This document shows, piece by piece, positions 57,914 through 64,000 of a DNA stretch of 64,000 nucleotides. The notes under the pieces are model-generated. The model saw only the letters and a list, made by a program, of their open reading frames with translations, searched no databases and was not told where the DNA came from. Source of the DNA: Methylibium sp965279545 (lineage in GTDB: Bacteria > Pseudomonadota > Gammaproteobacteria > Burkholderiales > Burkholderiaceae_C). The position numbers and the translations under genes were made by a program. How positions within the stretch are numbered: position 1 is the first letter of the stretch; the number at the start of each line of letters is the position of its first letter. The DNA lies in NCBI RefSeq assembly GCF_965279545.1, contig NZ_OZ257250.1:806001-870000 (forward strand). The letters run 5' to 3'.

Positions 57914-57933
57914 CTACGTATGCAGGTACGTAG
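57914..57933. promoter_or_regulatory. Palindromic operator between luxR-type gene and scoA
   Basis: CTACGTA, six bases, TACGTAG: perfect 7-bp arms. It is the only striking symmetry in the 109-bp divergent region, as expected for a site bound by a dimeric LuxR-type regulator controlling itself and scoAB. Confidence 0.6.
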
Positions 57934-58009
57934 TACGCTATGCGGCGGTGTCACCCGTGTGAACGGCAGTCTGTGCGACGGCCGGACGGCGCGACGAGGA
58001 GCGAGCTTC

Positions 58010-58717
58010 ATGAACAAGGTCTACCCGAGCGCGAAGGCCGCGCTCGACGGCATCGTCAAGGACGGTCAGCTGCTGGCCGTCGGCGGCTTCGGGCTGTGCG
58101 GCATCCCCGAGGCGCTGATCGACGCCTTGCGCGACAGCGGCGTCAAGAACCTGACGGTGATCTCGAACAACGCCGGCGTCGACGGCTTCGGCCTCGGCAA
58201 GCTGCTCGACACGCGGCAGATCAAGAAGATGATCTCGAGCTACGTCGGCGAGAACAAGGAGTTCGAGCGCCAGTACCTGGCCGGCGAGCTGGAGCTCGAA
58301 TTCACGCCGCAGGGCACGCTGGCCGAAAAGCTGCGCGCCGGCGGCGCCGGCATCCCGGCCTTCTACACGAAGACCGGCGTCGGCACGCTGGTCGCCGAGG
58401 GCAAGGAGACGCGCGAGTTCGACGGCGGGGTCTACGTGATGGAGCGTTCGCTGCTGCCCGAGGTGTCGCTGGTCAAGGCCTGGAAGGCCGACCAGAGCGG
58501 CAACCTGCTGTTCCGCCGCACCGCGCGCAACTTCAACCCGGCCGTCGCGATGGCCGGCAAGCTCACGGTCGTCGAGGTCGAGGAGATCGTCGAGACCGGC
58601 AGCTTCGATCCGGACGCGGTGCACCTGCCGGGCATCTACGTGCACCGCATCGTGCTCAATGCCACGCCGGAAAAACGCATCGAGAAGCGCACCATCACCG
58701 AGAAGGCGGGAGTCTGA
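58010..58717 (+). CDS. scoA: Succinyl-CoA:3-ketoacid CoA-transferase subunit A
   Basis: 235 residues. N-terminus AVGGFGLCGIPEALIDAL and the GGAGIPAFYTKTGVGTLVAEG block mark the alpha subunit. With ScoB it moves CoA from succinyl-CoA to acetoacetate, activating ketone bodies or acetoacetate from polyhydroxybutyrate. GAGGAG lies about nine bases before the ATG. A 26-codon ORF carried by a repeat follows the stop by one base and leads to scoB. Confidence 0.93.
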   Translation: MNKVYPSAKAALDGIVKDGQLLAVGGFGLCGIPEALIDALRDSGVKNLTVISNNAGVDGFGLGKLLDTRQIKKMISSYVGENKEFERQYLAGELELEFTPQGTLAEKLRAGGAGIPAFYTKTGVGTLVAEGKETREFDGGVYVMERSLLPEVSLVKAWKADQSGNLLFRRTARNFNPAVAMAGKLTVVEVEEIVETGSFDPDAVHLPGIYVHRIVLNATPEKRIEKRTITEKAGV

Positions 58718-58718
58718 G

Positions 58719-58799
58719 ATGAACCACCCCTACGTCGCTACGCTCCTGTCCCCCGAGGGGACGCAAGCCTCCTTCGGGACGGCCCAGCAGGAGGCTTGA
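58719..58799 (+). repeat. Palindromic REP-like element filling the scoA-scoB gap
   Basis: Blocks CTACGCTCCTGTCCCCCGAG, CGGGACGGCCCAGCAGG align with the copies in gcvP and nuoF/G. It carries a full ATG-to-TGA frame of 26 codons with LLSPEGTQASFGTAQQ, starting one base after the scoA stop and ending one base before the scoB ATG. The last bases (CAGGAGG) also supply the scoB ribosome site. Confidence 0.7.
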
Positions 58800-58800
58800 C

Positions 58801-59439
58801 ATGGCCTGGACCCACGACCAGATGGCGGCGCGTGCCGCCAAGGAATTGCAGGACGGCTACTACGTGAACCTCGGCATCGGCCTGCCCACGCTGGTGGCGA
58901 ACCACGTGCGCGCCGACATCGAGGTCTGGCTGCAGAGCGAGAACGGCATGCTCGGCATCGGGCCTTTCCCGACCGAGGACGAGGTCGACGCCGACCTGAT
59001 CAACGCCGGCAAGCAGACGGTGACCACGATCCCGGGCTCGTCGATCTTCGGCTCGCATGACAGCTTCGCGATGATTCGCGGCGGCAAGATCAACCTCAGC
59101 ATCCTCGGCGCGATGCAGGTCAGCGAACACGGCGACCTGGCCAACTGGATGATCCCCGGCAAGATGGTCAAGGGCATGGGCGGCGCGATGGACCTGGTGG
59201 CCGGCGTGGGCCGCGTGATCGTGCTGATGGAGCACGTGGCGACCAAGAAGGACGGCACGACCGACCTGAAGTTGCTGCCGAAGTGCACGCTGCCGCTCAC
59301 GGGCGTGGGCGTGGTCAACCGCATCATCACCGACCTCGCGGTGATGGACGTGACGCCGCAGGGCCTGAAGCTCGTGGAGCTGGCCGCCGGCGTGACGCGC
59401 GAGGAAGTGCAGGCCAAGACGGGCGTGCCGCTGCACTGA
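58801..59439 (+). CDS. scoB: Succinyl-CoA:3-ketoacid CoA-transferase subunit B
   Basis: 212 residues. The catalytic Glu that forms the CoA thioester is E47 in SENGMLGIGP. Other blocks: YYVNLGIGLPTLVANHV and KGMGGAMDLVAG. It follows scoA across a repeat-filled 83-bp gap whose end provides CAGGAGG as ribosome site. A hairpin terminator follows 56 bp after the stop. Confidence 0.94.
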   Translation: MAWTHDQMAARAAKELQDGYYVNLGIGLPTLVANHVRADIEVWLQSENGMLGIGPFPTEDEVDADLINAGKQTVTTIPGSSIFGSHDSFAMIRGGKINLSILGAMQVSEHGDLANWMIPGKMVKGMGGAMDLVAGVGRVIVLMEHVATKKDGTTDLKLLPKCTLPLTGVGVVNRIITDLAVMDVTPQGLKLVELAAGVTREEVQAKTGVPLH

Positions 59440-59495
59440 GGCCCGCACCACGGCCAACCCGGTGCCGCGACGGCGCTGGTGTTTCGCCACCACCA

Positions 59496-59535
59496 CGCCG
59501 CACCACCCGCCGAGGGTGCTGCGGCGTTTGTCGTT
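59496..59535 (+). terminator. Rho-independent terminator after scoAB
   Basis: Arms CGCCGCACCACCC (59496-59508) and GGGTGCTGCGGCG (59514-59526) pair with one mismatch around GCCGA and are followed by TTTGTCGTT. It separates scoAB from the convergent PhnB-like gene. Confidence 0.7.
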
Positions 59536-59559
59536 CCGGGCCGGACTGACGGCGCCGCG

Positions 59560-60039
59560 CTAACCGCGCCGCGCGGCCTCGATCGTGGCGATGTCGATCT
59601 TGCCCATCGTCATCATCGCCTCGAAGGCCCGCGCAGCGGCCTGGGGGTCGGCGTCAGTGATCGCGTCCGTGAGCGCGCGCGGCGTGATCTGCCACGACAG
59701 GCCCCACTTGTCCTTGCACCAGCCGCATTCGCTTTCCTGGCCGCCGTTGCCGACGATCGCATTCCACAGGCGGTCGGTCTCGGCCTGGTCGTCGGTGGCC
59801 ACCTGGAACGAGAAGGCCTCGCTGTGCTTGAACGTCGGCCCGCCGTTGAGACCGAGGCAGGGGATGCCCAGCACGGTGAACTGGACCGTCAGCACGTCGC
59901 CTTTCTTGCCCGAGGGATAGTCGGTCGGCGCGCGCAGGATAGTGCCGACCGCGCTGTCCGGAAAGGTGGCGGCGTAGAAGCGCGCAGCCTCCTCGGCGGT
60001 GCCGTCGTACCAGAGGCAGATGGTGTTCTTGGCGAGCAT
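59560..60039 (-). CDS. PhnB-like VOC-fold protein
   Basis: 159 residues. The chain (NTICLWYDGTAEEAARFY, FTVLGIPCLGLNGGPTFKHS, CGWCKDKWGLSWQITP) matches the PhnB/3-demethylubiquinone methyltransferase-like branch of the vicinal-oxygen-chelate fold. Despite old names these are not methyltransferases; the function is unknown. AGGAG lies seven bases before the ATG. It starts 44 bp after the YceI gene stop and may be co-transcribed with it. Confidence 0.8.
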   Translation of the reverse strand: MLAKNTICLWYDGTAEEAARFYAATFPDSAVGTILRAPTDYPSGKKGDVLTVQFTVLGIPCLGLNGGPTFKHSEAFSFQVATDDQAETDRLWNAIVGNGGQESECGWCKDKWGLSWQITPRALTDAITDADPQAAARAFEAMMTMGKIDIATIEAARRG

Positions 60040-60083
60040 GGGAGTCTCCTTGTTGAGGCGGGTGGGGAGGGCTGTTGTCTGCA

Positions 60084-60659
60084 TCAAGGCTGTGCAATGG
60101 CTTCGACCTGGATGCGCAGGTCGACGTTCATCTTGAAACCATAGTCCTTGCCTGCGTCCAGGCCAAATTCGTCGCGGTTGAAGCTGCCGCTGGCGTCGGC
60201 GCCGCAGTAGTCGCGCTTGAGCATCGGGTGCTGGGTGCACTTCAGCGAGTGGACCGTGAGCGTCAAGGGGCGCGTCACGCCGTGCAACGTGAGCTCGCCC
60301 ACGAGCTGCGTCGGCACGCCGTCGACCGGCGACTGCAGAGCGCCCTTGAAGACCGCGCGTGGGTTCTTCTTCACGTCGAAGAAGTCCTTGCCGCGCGCCC
60401 AGGTGGCCAGCGCGTCCATGCCGAAGTCGATGCTGGCCAGCTCCGTCACGATCTCGACGCTGCCGGTGCCGGCGGCCTTGTCATACAGCACCTTGCCGCT
60501 GCTCTTGTTGAGCTTGCCACGCCACACCGAGATGCCCATGTGGTCGGCCTCGAAGCTCGGGAAGGTGTGCGTCGGGTCGATTGCATAGGCGGTGGGTGCG
60601 GCGCTGGCGGCCATTGCCACCAGCAGCAGCGCCGTTGCGGTCAGGCAGGTTTTCTTCAT
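60084..60659 (-). CDS. Periplasmic YceI-family lipid-binding protein
   Basis: 191 residues. Signal peptide MKKTCLTATALLLVAMAASA, then the YceI barrel: YAIDPTHTFPSFEADHMGIS, VYDKAAGTGSVEI-like strand and HPMLKRDYCGADASGSFNRD. YceI proteins bind isoprenoid quinone-like lipids in the periplasm. The two Cys (in SLKCTQ and DYCGAD) could form a disulphide. Upstream 209 bp separate it from the divergent DTW gene. Confidence 0.85.
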   Translation of the reverse strand: MKKTCLTATALLLVAMAASAAPTAYAIDPTHTFPSFEADHMGISVWRGKLNKSSGKVLYDKAAGTGSVEIVTELASIDFGMDALATWARGKDFFDVKKNPRAVFKGALQSPVDGVPTQLVGELTLHGVTRPLTLTVHSLKCTQHPMLKRDYCGADASGSFNRDEFGLDAGKDYGFKMNVDLRIQVEAIAQP

Positions 60660-60868
60660 GCGGCTCTCCGAGTTGTTGTCGTTGATGGTGGTACGACGAC
60701 GGAGGCTACTCAAATTCGACACAAACGCTCGGGCGGGGCGCTGTAACAACGCGTGCAGGAATGGATGATGTTCGGCTGCATCGGGAGCGGCAGCGAGCAA
60801 CCGCGTGTCCTGACAGACGCGGTGCCGACCAGGACGTATCGCGCGAACAGGCGTGCGACCATGACCGC

Positions 60869-61492
60869 GTGAACGTTGTTGCTCCACCATCCACTCTCCG
60901 CCGCACGGCTTGCCCGCGCTGCCTGCGCCCGCAGGCCACCTGCCTGTGCGCGCTGGTGCGGCCGACCGCCCACCTCACCGAGGTGCTCGTGCTGCAGCAC
61001 CCGCAGGAACAGCGCCAGGCGAAGAACAGCGTGGCGCTGCTGCGCCTGTCTCTGACGCACTGCGAGGTGGTGGTCGGCGAGCGCTTCGAGCCCGATGCGC
61101 TGGCGGCGCTGCTGCACCGCCCAGGGCGCGAGACGCAGCTGCTCTACCCGGACGTGCCCGCCGCGCCCGCGCCGGCTCCGGCAACGACGGTGGGCGCGCC
61201 GCTGCGGCTGGTGGTCATCGACGCGACGTGGCGCAAGAGCCTGCGGATGCTTCTGGAGCACCCGGCCCTGGCGGCGCTACCGCGACTTTCGCTGGAGGCT
61301 CCGGCGCCAACGCGGTACCGCGCCATCCGCGCGGCGCGGCGCGCCGACCAGGTCTCGACGCTGGAAGCCACCGTGCAGGCGCTGGCGATGCAGGAGGGCC
61401 CGTCCTTCGACGCCGCGCCGCTGCTCGATGCTTTCGGCCGCTTCGTCGCTGATGTGGCGGCACGGCAGCGGTATCTAGCTTCCTCGGGCTAA
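60869..61492 (+). CDS. DTW-domain tRNA-uridine aminocarboxypropyltransferase
   Basis: 207 residues. A zinc-like N-terminal motif CPRCLRPQATCLC (about 15-27) and the DxTW motif IDATWRKS (D at about 117) mark the DTW/TDD family, which adds the acp group from S-adenosylmethionine to uridine in tRNA. The GTG at 60869 gives the best N-terminus (VNVVAPPSTLRRTACPRC); the in-frame extension upstream is of low quality. Last typical high-GC gene before an AT-richer segment. Confidence 0.83.
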   Translation: MNVVAPPSTLRRTACPRCLRPQATCLCALVRPTAHLTEVLVLQHPQEQRQAKNSVALLRLSLTHCEVVVGERFEPDALAALLHRPGRETQLLYPDVPAAPAPAPATTVGAPLRLVVIDATWRKSLRMLLEHPALAALPRLSLEAPAPTRYRAIRAARRADQVSTLEATVQALAMQEGPSFDAAPLLDAFGRFVADVAARQRYLASSG

Positions 61493-61759
61493 GCGGCACG
61501 AATTGCAGCTTCAGACTGGCTGCGGCGACTCGAATTTCGCCGGTCGATTACGGTGGGGACCGGGAGTTGCCTTCATGGCGCGGCACACTGGCCGGCGGCT
61601 TCACCTCAGCAAGCAGCCCTTCGTCGACACCATTGATGAGGAGCGGTCCCAGGCTTGGGGCTGGCTACACACGACGACTGCAGCCTCCCGCTCGAACTTC
61701 CCATGACATTGGAGGTCGCGATACTGTTGGCTAGCATGGTCCTGCTCTCTCGTCAGGGG
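61493..61759. other. Gene-free junction region
   Basis: 267 bp between the DTW gene and the stop of the HEPN protein gene. Base composition drops here. A short + strand frame exists but has no ribosome site and no recognisable product. No tRNA or clear direct repeat was seen that would mark an integration site. Confidence 0.5.
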
Positions 61760-62830
61760 CTAGAGACGCATGATCAAGCTCTTGACCCACGACATGCAGA
61801 AGTCGATGGTCTGATCGATCTGCTGCGGGGTGAAGTTCGGCATGTCCTTGGAGCCGGGACCATGTCCGAGATCGTTCCGCACATCGCTGTAGAAGCGCTG
61901 CATAGACTGCCGCTCCCAGCCTTCGATGAAGGCGCCGTTCGCCTTGCTCTCAAGGTGGTTTAGGTAATCGGACACGCCCTTCTCGTTCCCCTTCTCCCAC
62001 CCCTTGATCGTGCAGATGATCTTGATCGTGCTCTCAAGCGCCTTGGCAGCGTAGAACGACGGGTCACGGCCACCGGTATCGCGGAGGTCAATCGCTTCGG
62101 CCATGTCGATGCTGACGTTCTTCCACTGTGGATCCTTGACGAGATTCCAGAACGGCTGCTCGATCTGCGCCTGCACCTGCTCGTCCTGCGCGATCTGGAT
62201 GAAACCGTTGTGATAGTGCAGCGGCATGCCGGCCTGCTTGAAGCGCTGGTTCAGCTCATGCACGTTCGCCTGGAACGCCGCGTTCAGGGATTCGTTGGCT
62301 GCCTTCACACCGTCGACACGCGAGCCAGGAAGGCGGATGCCGGTCGTCTTCATCTTCGCCAAGTGGTCTTGAATCGCGGCCTGCTGCAGCACCCCCGGTA
62401 GCTTTTCGTTCGCGGCTCGCACCTGTTCTTCGCGCGTGCGGAAGGCCAGCTCGATGAAGCTCAGTCGACGCTTGACGAACGCGTCCGCATCCATCTTCTC
62501 GGGCGCGAACTTCACATTCAGCCACTGCTCGACCACAGAGTTCATATTGCACCAGCCGCTATTTGTGATCGGCTTGCCCATCCACTCTGTTTGATAGGAG
62601 TACCACTTCGGTGACAGCTCCTTTACGCCGATCTCCATTGACAAGTGATCATGGATGCTCGTCCAGATCGCCTTGACGGACTCGTCAACCTTCTTGTCGT
62701 ACCCGTAGTACGTCCAGATTTGCTCGTTGACGATGCGGTACGCCTGAACGAACAGCGTGCTCTCACGCTGACCAACGGCGTCGAACATAGGCCGCTTCTC
62801 GTACCTTCGGAAGAAGACATCGGTCAGCAT
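61760..62830 (-). CDS. Abortive-infection-like HEPN protein
   Basis: 356 residues. The C-terminal ~100 residues match the abortive-infection C-terminal/HEPN pattern: AAKALESTIKIICTIKGWE, then R318-N-D-L-G-H323 followed by GPGSK, an Rx4H motif used by HEPN ribonucleases. The N-terminal part (FFRRYEKRPMFDAVGQRE, YGYDKKVDESVKAIWTSIHD) resembles AbiJ-type N-terminal domains. Likely a toxic RNase of a phage-defence module. It starts 27 bp after the RAMA gene. Family placement is from motif recognition. Confidence 0.7.
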   Translation of the reverse strand: MLTDVFFRRYEKRPMFDAVGQRESTLFVQAYRIVNEQIWTYYGYDKKVDESVKAIWTSIHDHLSMEIGVKELSPKWYSYQTEWMGKPITNSGWCNMNSVVEQWLNVKFAPEKMDADAFVKRRLSFIELAFRTREEQVRAANEKLPGVLQQAAIQDHLAKMKTTGIRLPGSRVDGVKAANESLNAAFQANVHELNQRFKQAGMPLHYHNGFIQIAQDEQVQAQIEQPFWNLVKDPQWKNVSIDMAEAIDLRDTGGRDPSFYAAKALESTIKIICTIKGWEKGNEKGVSDYLNHLESKANGAFIEGWERQSMQRFYSDVRNDLGHGPGSKDMPNFTPQQIDQTIDFCMSWVKSLIMRL

Positions 62831-62857
62831 GTTTGAATTCTCTCGTCGTCGGGTGTC

Positions 62858-63322
62858 TTACTTCCGCCCAACGGGAGGACGAAGTGAGTCGATGAACAGG
62901 GACCGACCGTTGTCCTTGTACATCCAGAACTTCCAACCGTTCGTCGATGCGGCCGTATCGGTCGCGCCGCAGTCCTTCTTGGCTGCGAAGGCGGATGGGC
63001 TTACCTCATACGTTTTGCCTTTGTATTCGATGCCGCTGGTTGTAACCTTGGCGGTCAAGTGCTTGCCGTTGTAGTCGGCGAACAGCTCCAACCCGATCGG
63101 CAACTCGAATCCGCGCTGGCTCGTAAAGTGCGTCGGCGCCTTGGTCGGTGGCACGGTCAGGACGACATGCTTGGTCTGATTCGGGTACGCCTTGTCGTGC
63201 TCGTCAAGGATGCGGATGAGGATGCCTTCGAGGCCCTCCAACGCCGGCATGTCTGACTTGGACTGAACCCGCTGGAGGAGGCCCTTTGAGAGCGAGACGG
63301 GCACCATGATGCTGATGGTCAT
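62858..63322 (-). CDS. RAMA-domain-like protein
   Basis: 154 residues. The C-terminal half (FELPIGLELFADYNGKHLTA, IEYKGKTYEVSPSAFAAKK, STNGWKFWMYKD) fits the RAMA (restriction enzyme adenine methylase associated) pattern of two short sheets ending in NGWxFW. The first ~60 residues (SLSKGLLQRVQSKSDMPALE) are helical and unassigned. The ATG at 63322 has GGAG six bases upstream; a GTG 12 bp earlier is less likely. First gene of the two-gene module; possible DNA-sensing or regulatory partner. Confidence 0.6.
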   Translation of the reverse strand: MTISIMVPVSLSKGLLQRVQSKSDMPALEGLEGILIRILDEHDKAYPNQTKHVVLTVPPTKAPTHFTSQRGFELPIGLELFADYNGKHLTAKVTTSGIEYKGKTYEVSPSAFAAKKDCGATDTAASTNGWKFWMYKDNGRSLFIDSLRPPVGRK

Positions 63323-63332
63323 GAATTTCTCC

Positions 63333-63381
63333 ACAGTTACTTTGAGTTAACTGTACAGCAACAACAAAGTAACTTCAAGCG
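63333..63381 (-). promoter_or_regulatory. Promoter and dyad operator of the HEPN/RAMA module
   Basis: On the minus strand TTGAAG, 17 bases, TACAGT form a plausible -35/-10 pair. A perfect dyad, ACAGTTA (63333-63339), eight bases, TAACTGT (63348-63354), covers the -10 and start region, and a third half-site AGTAACTT lies at about 63369-63376. This is the layout of a repressed promoter. Confidence 0.5.
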
Positions 63382-63828
63382 TTTTGAGCAGATGAGGCGA
63401 CCCGACTCGTCGCCAGCGTGCCGCCGATTGCACTGAGCCGCAGCGACCATAGGGAACTACACGGGAGCACCGAGTTCGGGCGGCCAGGGACTCGTCAACT
63501 CGCGCTGGTAGGTGACGTACGCGAACCAACTTGGTTCGCTGAGTTGCCTCCCTTGTCGGCGGACTGGCCACAATTGGATCGACTCGGGCCATCAGCGTCA
63601 CTGGAGACCAACCGGTCTGGCGTTGATGCTGCCTGGCCGTGACGTCAGCGTCGGCTGCAACCCGCACTGCTGACGCTCACGACCACGATTGCCGCCGAAC
63701 TGAACGTCGGCTTGATGGCGCCTACGGCGAGTTCGGCGACGGGCGGTGACAGGCTCCTTACGCTGCCGAGCCGACGGTCAGACCACTTCTTCAATCGCAA
63801 TTCCCCAGCGCTTCCAGCCCCCTCAGGC
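63382..63828. other. Gene-free region, right side of the AT-richer segment
   Basis: About 450 bp. Open frames are short, lack ribosome sites and resemble no known protein; the text looks like decayed DNA. No terminal inverted repeat or tRNA was found. Confidence 0.5.
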
Positions 63829-64000
63829 CTAGAACCCCCGCAGATCCTCCACCGGCAACACCAGCGGCCCACCCAGGATGCGCTCGATGGTCGTGCCGAT
63901 CACCGTGATGTCGTTGTCGAAGCTGCCGTGGCCCGCGCGGATGCGTGTGTCGGGCTTCGCGGTGAGGATATTGTCGTCCTTCACGAGCGTCAGGCGATTG
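63829..64000 (-). CDS. 3' end of an unidentified gene
   Basis: 57 codons on the minus strand, cut by the window edge and ending with TAG at 63831-63829. The tail reads TAKPDTRIRAGHGSFDNDIT then VIGTTIERILGGPLVLPVED and LRGF. Codon use returns to the high-GC core style, so the AT-richer segment ends before it. I do not recognise the family. Confidence 0.6.
   Translation of the reverse strand, partial: NRLTLVKDDNILTAKPDTRIRAGHGSFDNDITVIGTTIERILGGPLVLPVEDLRGF

Noticed and set aside
61503..61706. Small + strand ORF after the DTW gene
   Set aside because: No ribosome site, no recognisable similarity, atypical composition; likely chance frame in decayed DNA.
63382..63828. Integron attC site or insertion sequence end
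   Set aside because: Short local symmetries were seen, but no conserved attC boxes, terminal inverted repeats or transposase frame.

Overview
The window is about 64 kb of GC-rich bacterial chromosome. Gene content and order point to a betaproteobacterium of the order Burkholderiales: a complete nuo operon followed by the DUF2818, NUDIX and DUF1178 genes, a GcvT-H-P cluster under a tandem glycine riboswitch, the DUF3482/DUF2868 pair, and YihY. The style of the genes and of a small palindromic repeat suggests the Rubrivivax/Leptothrix/Methylibium side of the order. This is inferred from recognition only; no search was run.

Layout. 1-13981: NADH:quinone oxidoreductase (complex I), from the 3' end of nuoB through nuoN, all on the + strand, followed to 15378 by DUF2818, NUDIX and DUF1178 genes. 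15421-17337 (-): an FAD-linked oxidase and a DUF2069 membrane protein, joined by two tandem 74-bp repeat units. 17357-21406 (+): YihY, a CBS-pair protein, a secreted unknown, chorismate synthase and a periplasmic cupin. 21414-31731 (-): a one-carbon/amino-acid block read from a promoter and glycine riboswitch near 31.7 kb: gcvT, gcvH, gcvP, threonine aldolase, L-serine dehydratase, then TldD and its partner. Glycine can be cleaved, threonine split to glycine, and serine deaminated to pyruvate from one regulated unit. 31885-36630 (+): an MHYT-GGDEF-EAL signalling protein, an acyl-CoA synthetase and an ECHDC3-like crotonase. 36650-45349 (-): an FAD protein, a 55-residue basic protein, the DUF3482 GTPase with its DUF2868 membrane partner, a beta-lactamase-fold hydrolase and ETF-ubiquinone oxidoreductase. 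45476-49814 (-): a four-gene envelope operon (DUF4331 protein, small lipoprotein, TPR protein, HupE/UreJ-type membrane protein). 50006-54722 (+): SDR, YceH-type DUF480, and an exported DUF1800/DUF1501 pair. 54850-60659: glycosyltransferase, LplT-like transporter, PAS-LuxR regulator divergent from scoAB, PhnB-like and YceI proteins. 60869-61492: DTW protein. 61.5-63.8 kb is visibly AT-richer and carries a two-gene module: an abortive-infection-like HEPN protein and a RAMA-domain protein behind a dyad operator. The right edge cuts an unidentified gene.

Two signals stand out. First, a palindromic REP-like element of about 75-85 bp occurs six times: between nuoF and nuoG, twice in tandem before the FAD oxidase, between scoA and scoB, and in frame inside gcvP and sdaA, where it adds roughly 25-28 residues to conserved enzymes. 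Second, several operon gaps (nuoE-F, nuoF-G, nuoI-J, DUF2069-oxidase, DUF1800-DUF1501, nearly scoA-B) are spanned by mini-ORFs whose start overlaps the upstream stop and whose stop overlaps the next start, which could carry ribosomes across the gap. The other candidates for new biology are the HEPN/RAMA module and the DUF4331-HupE operon.
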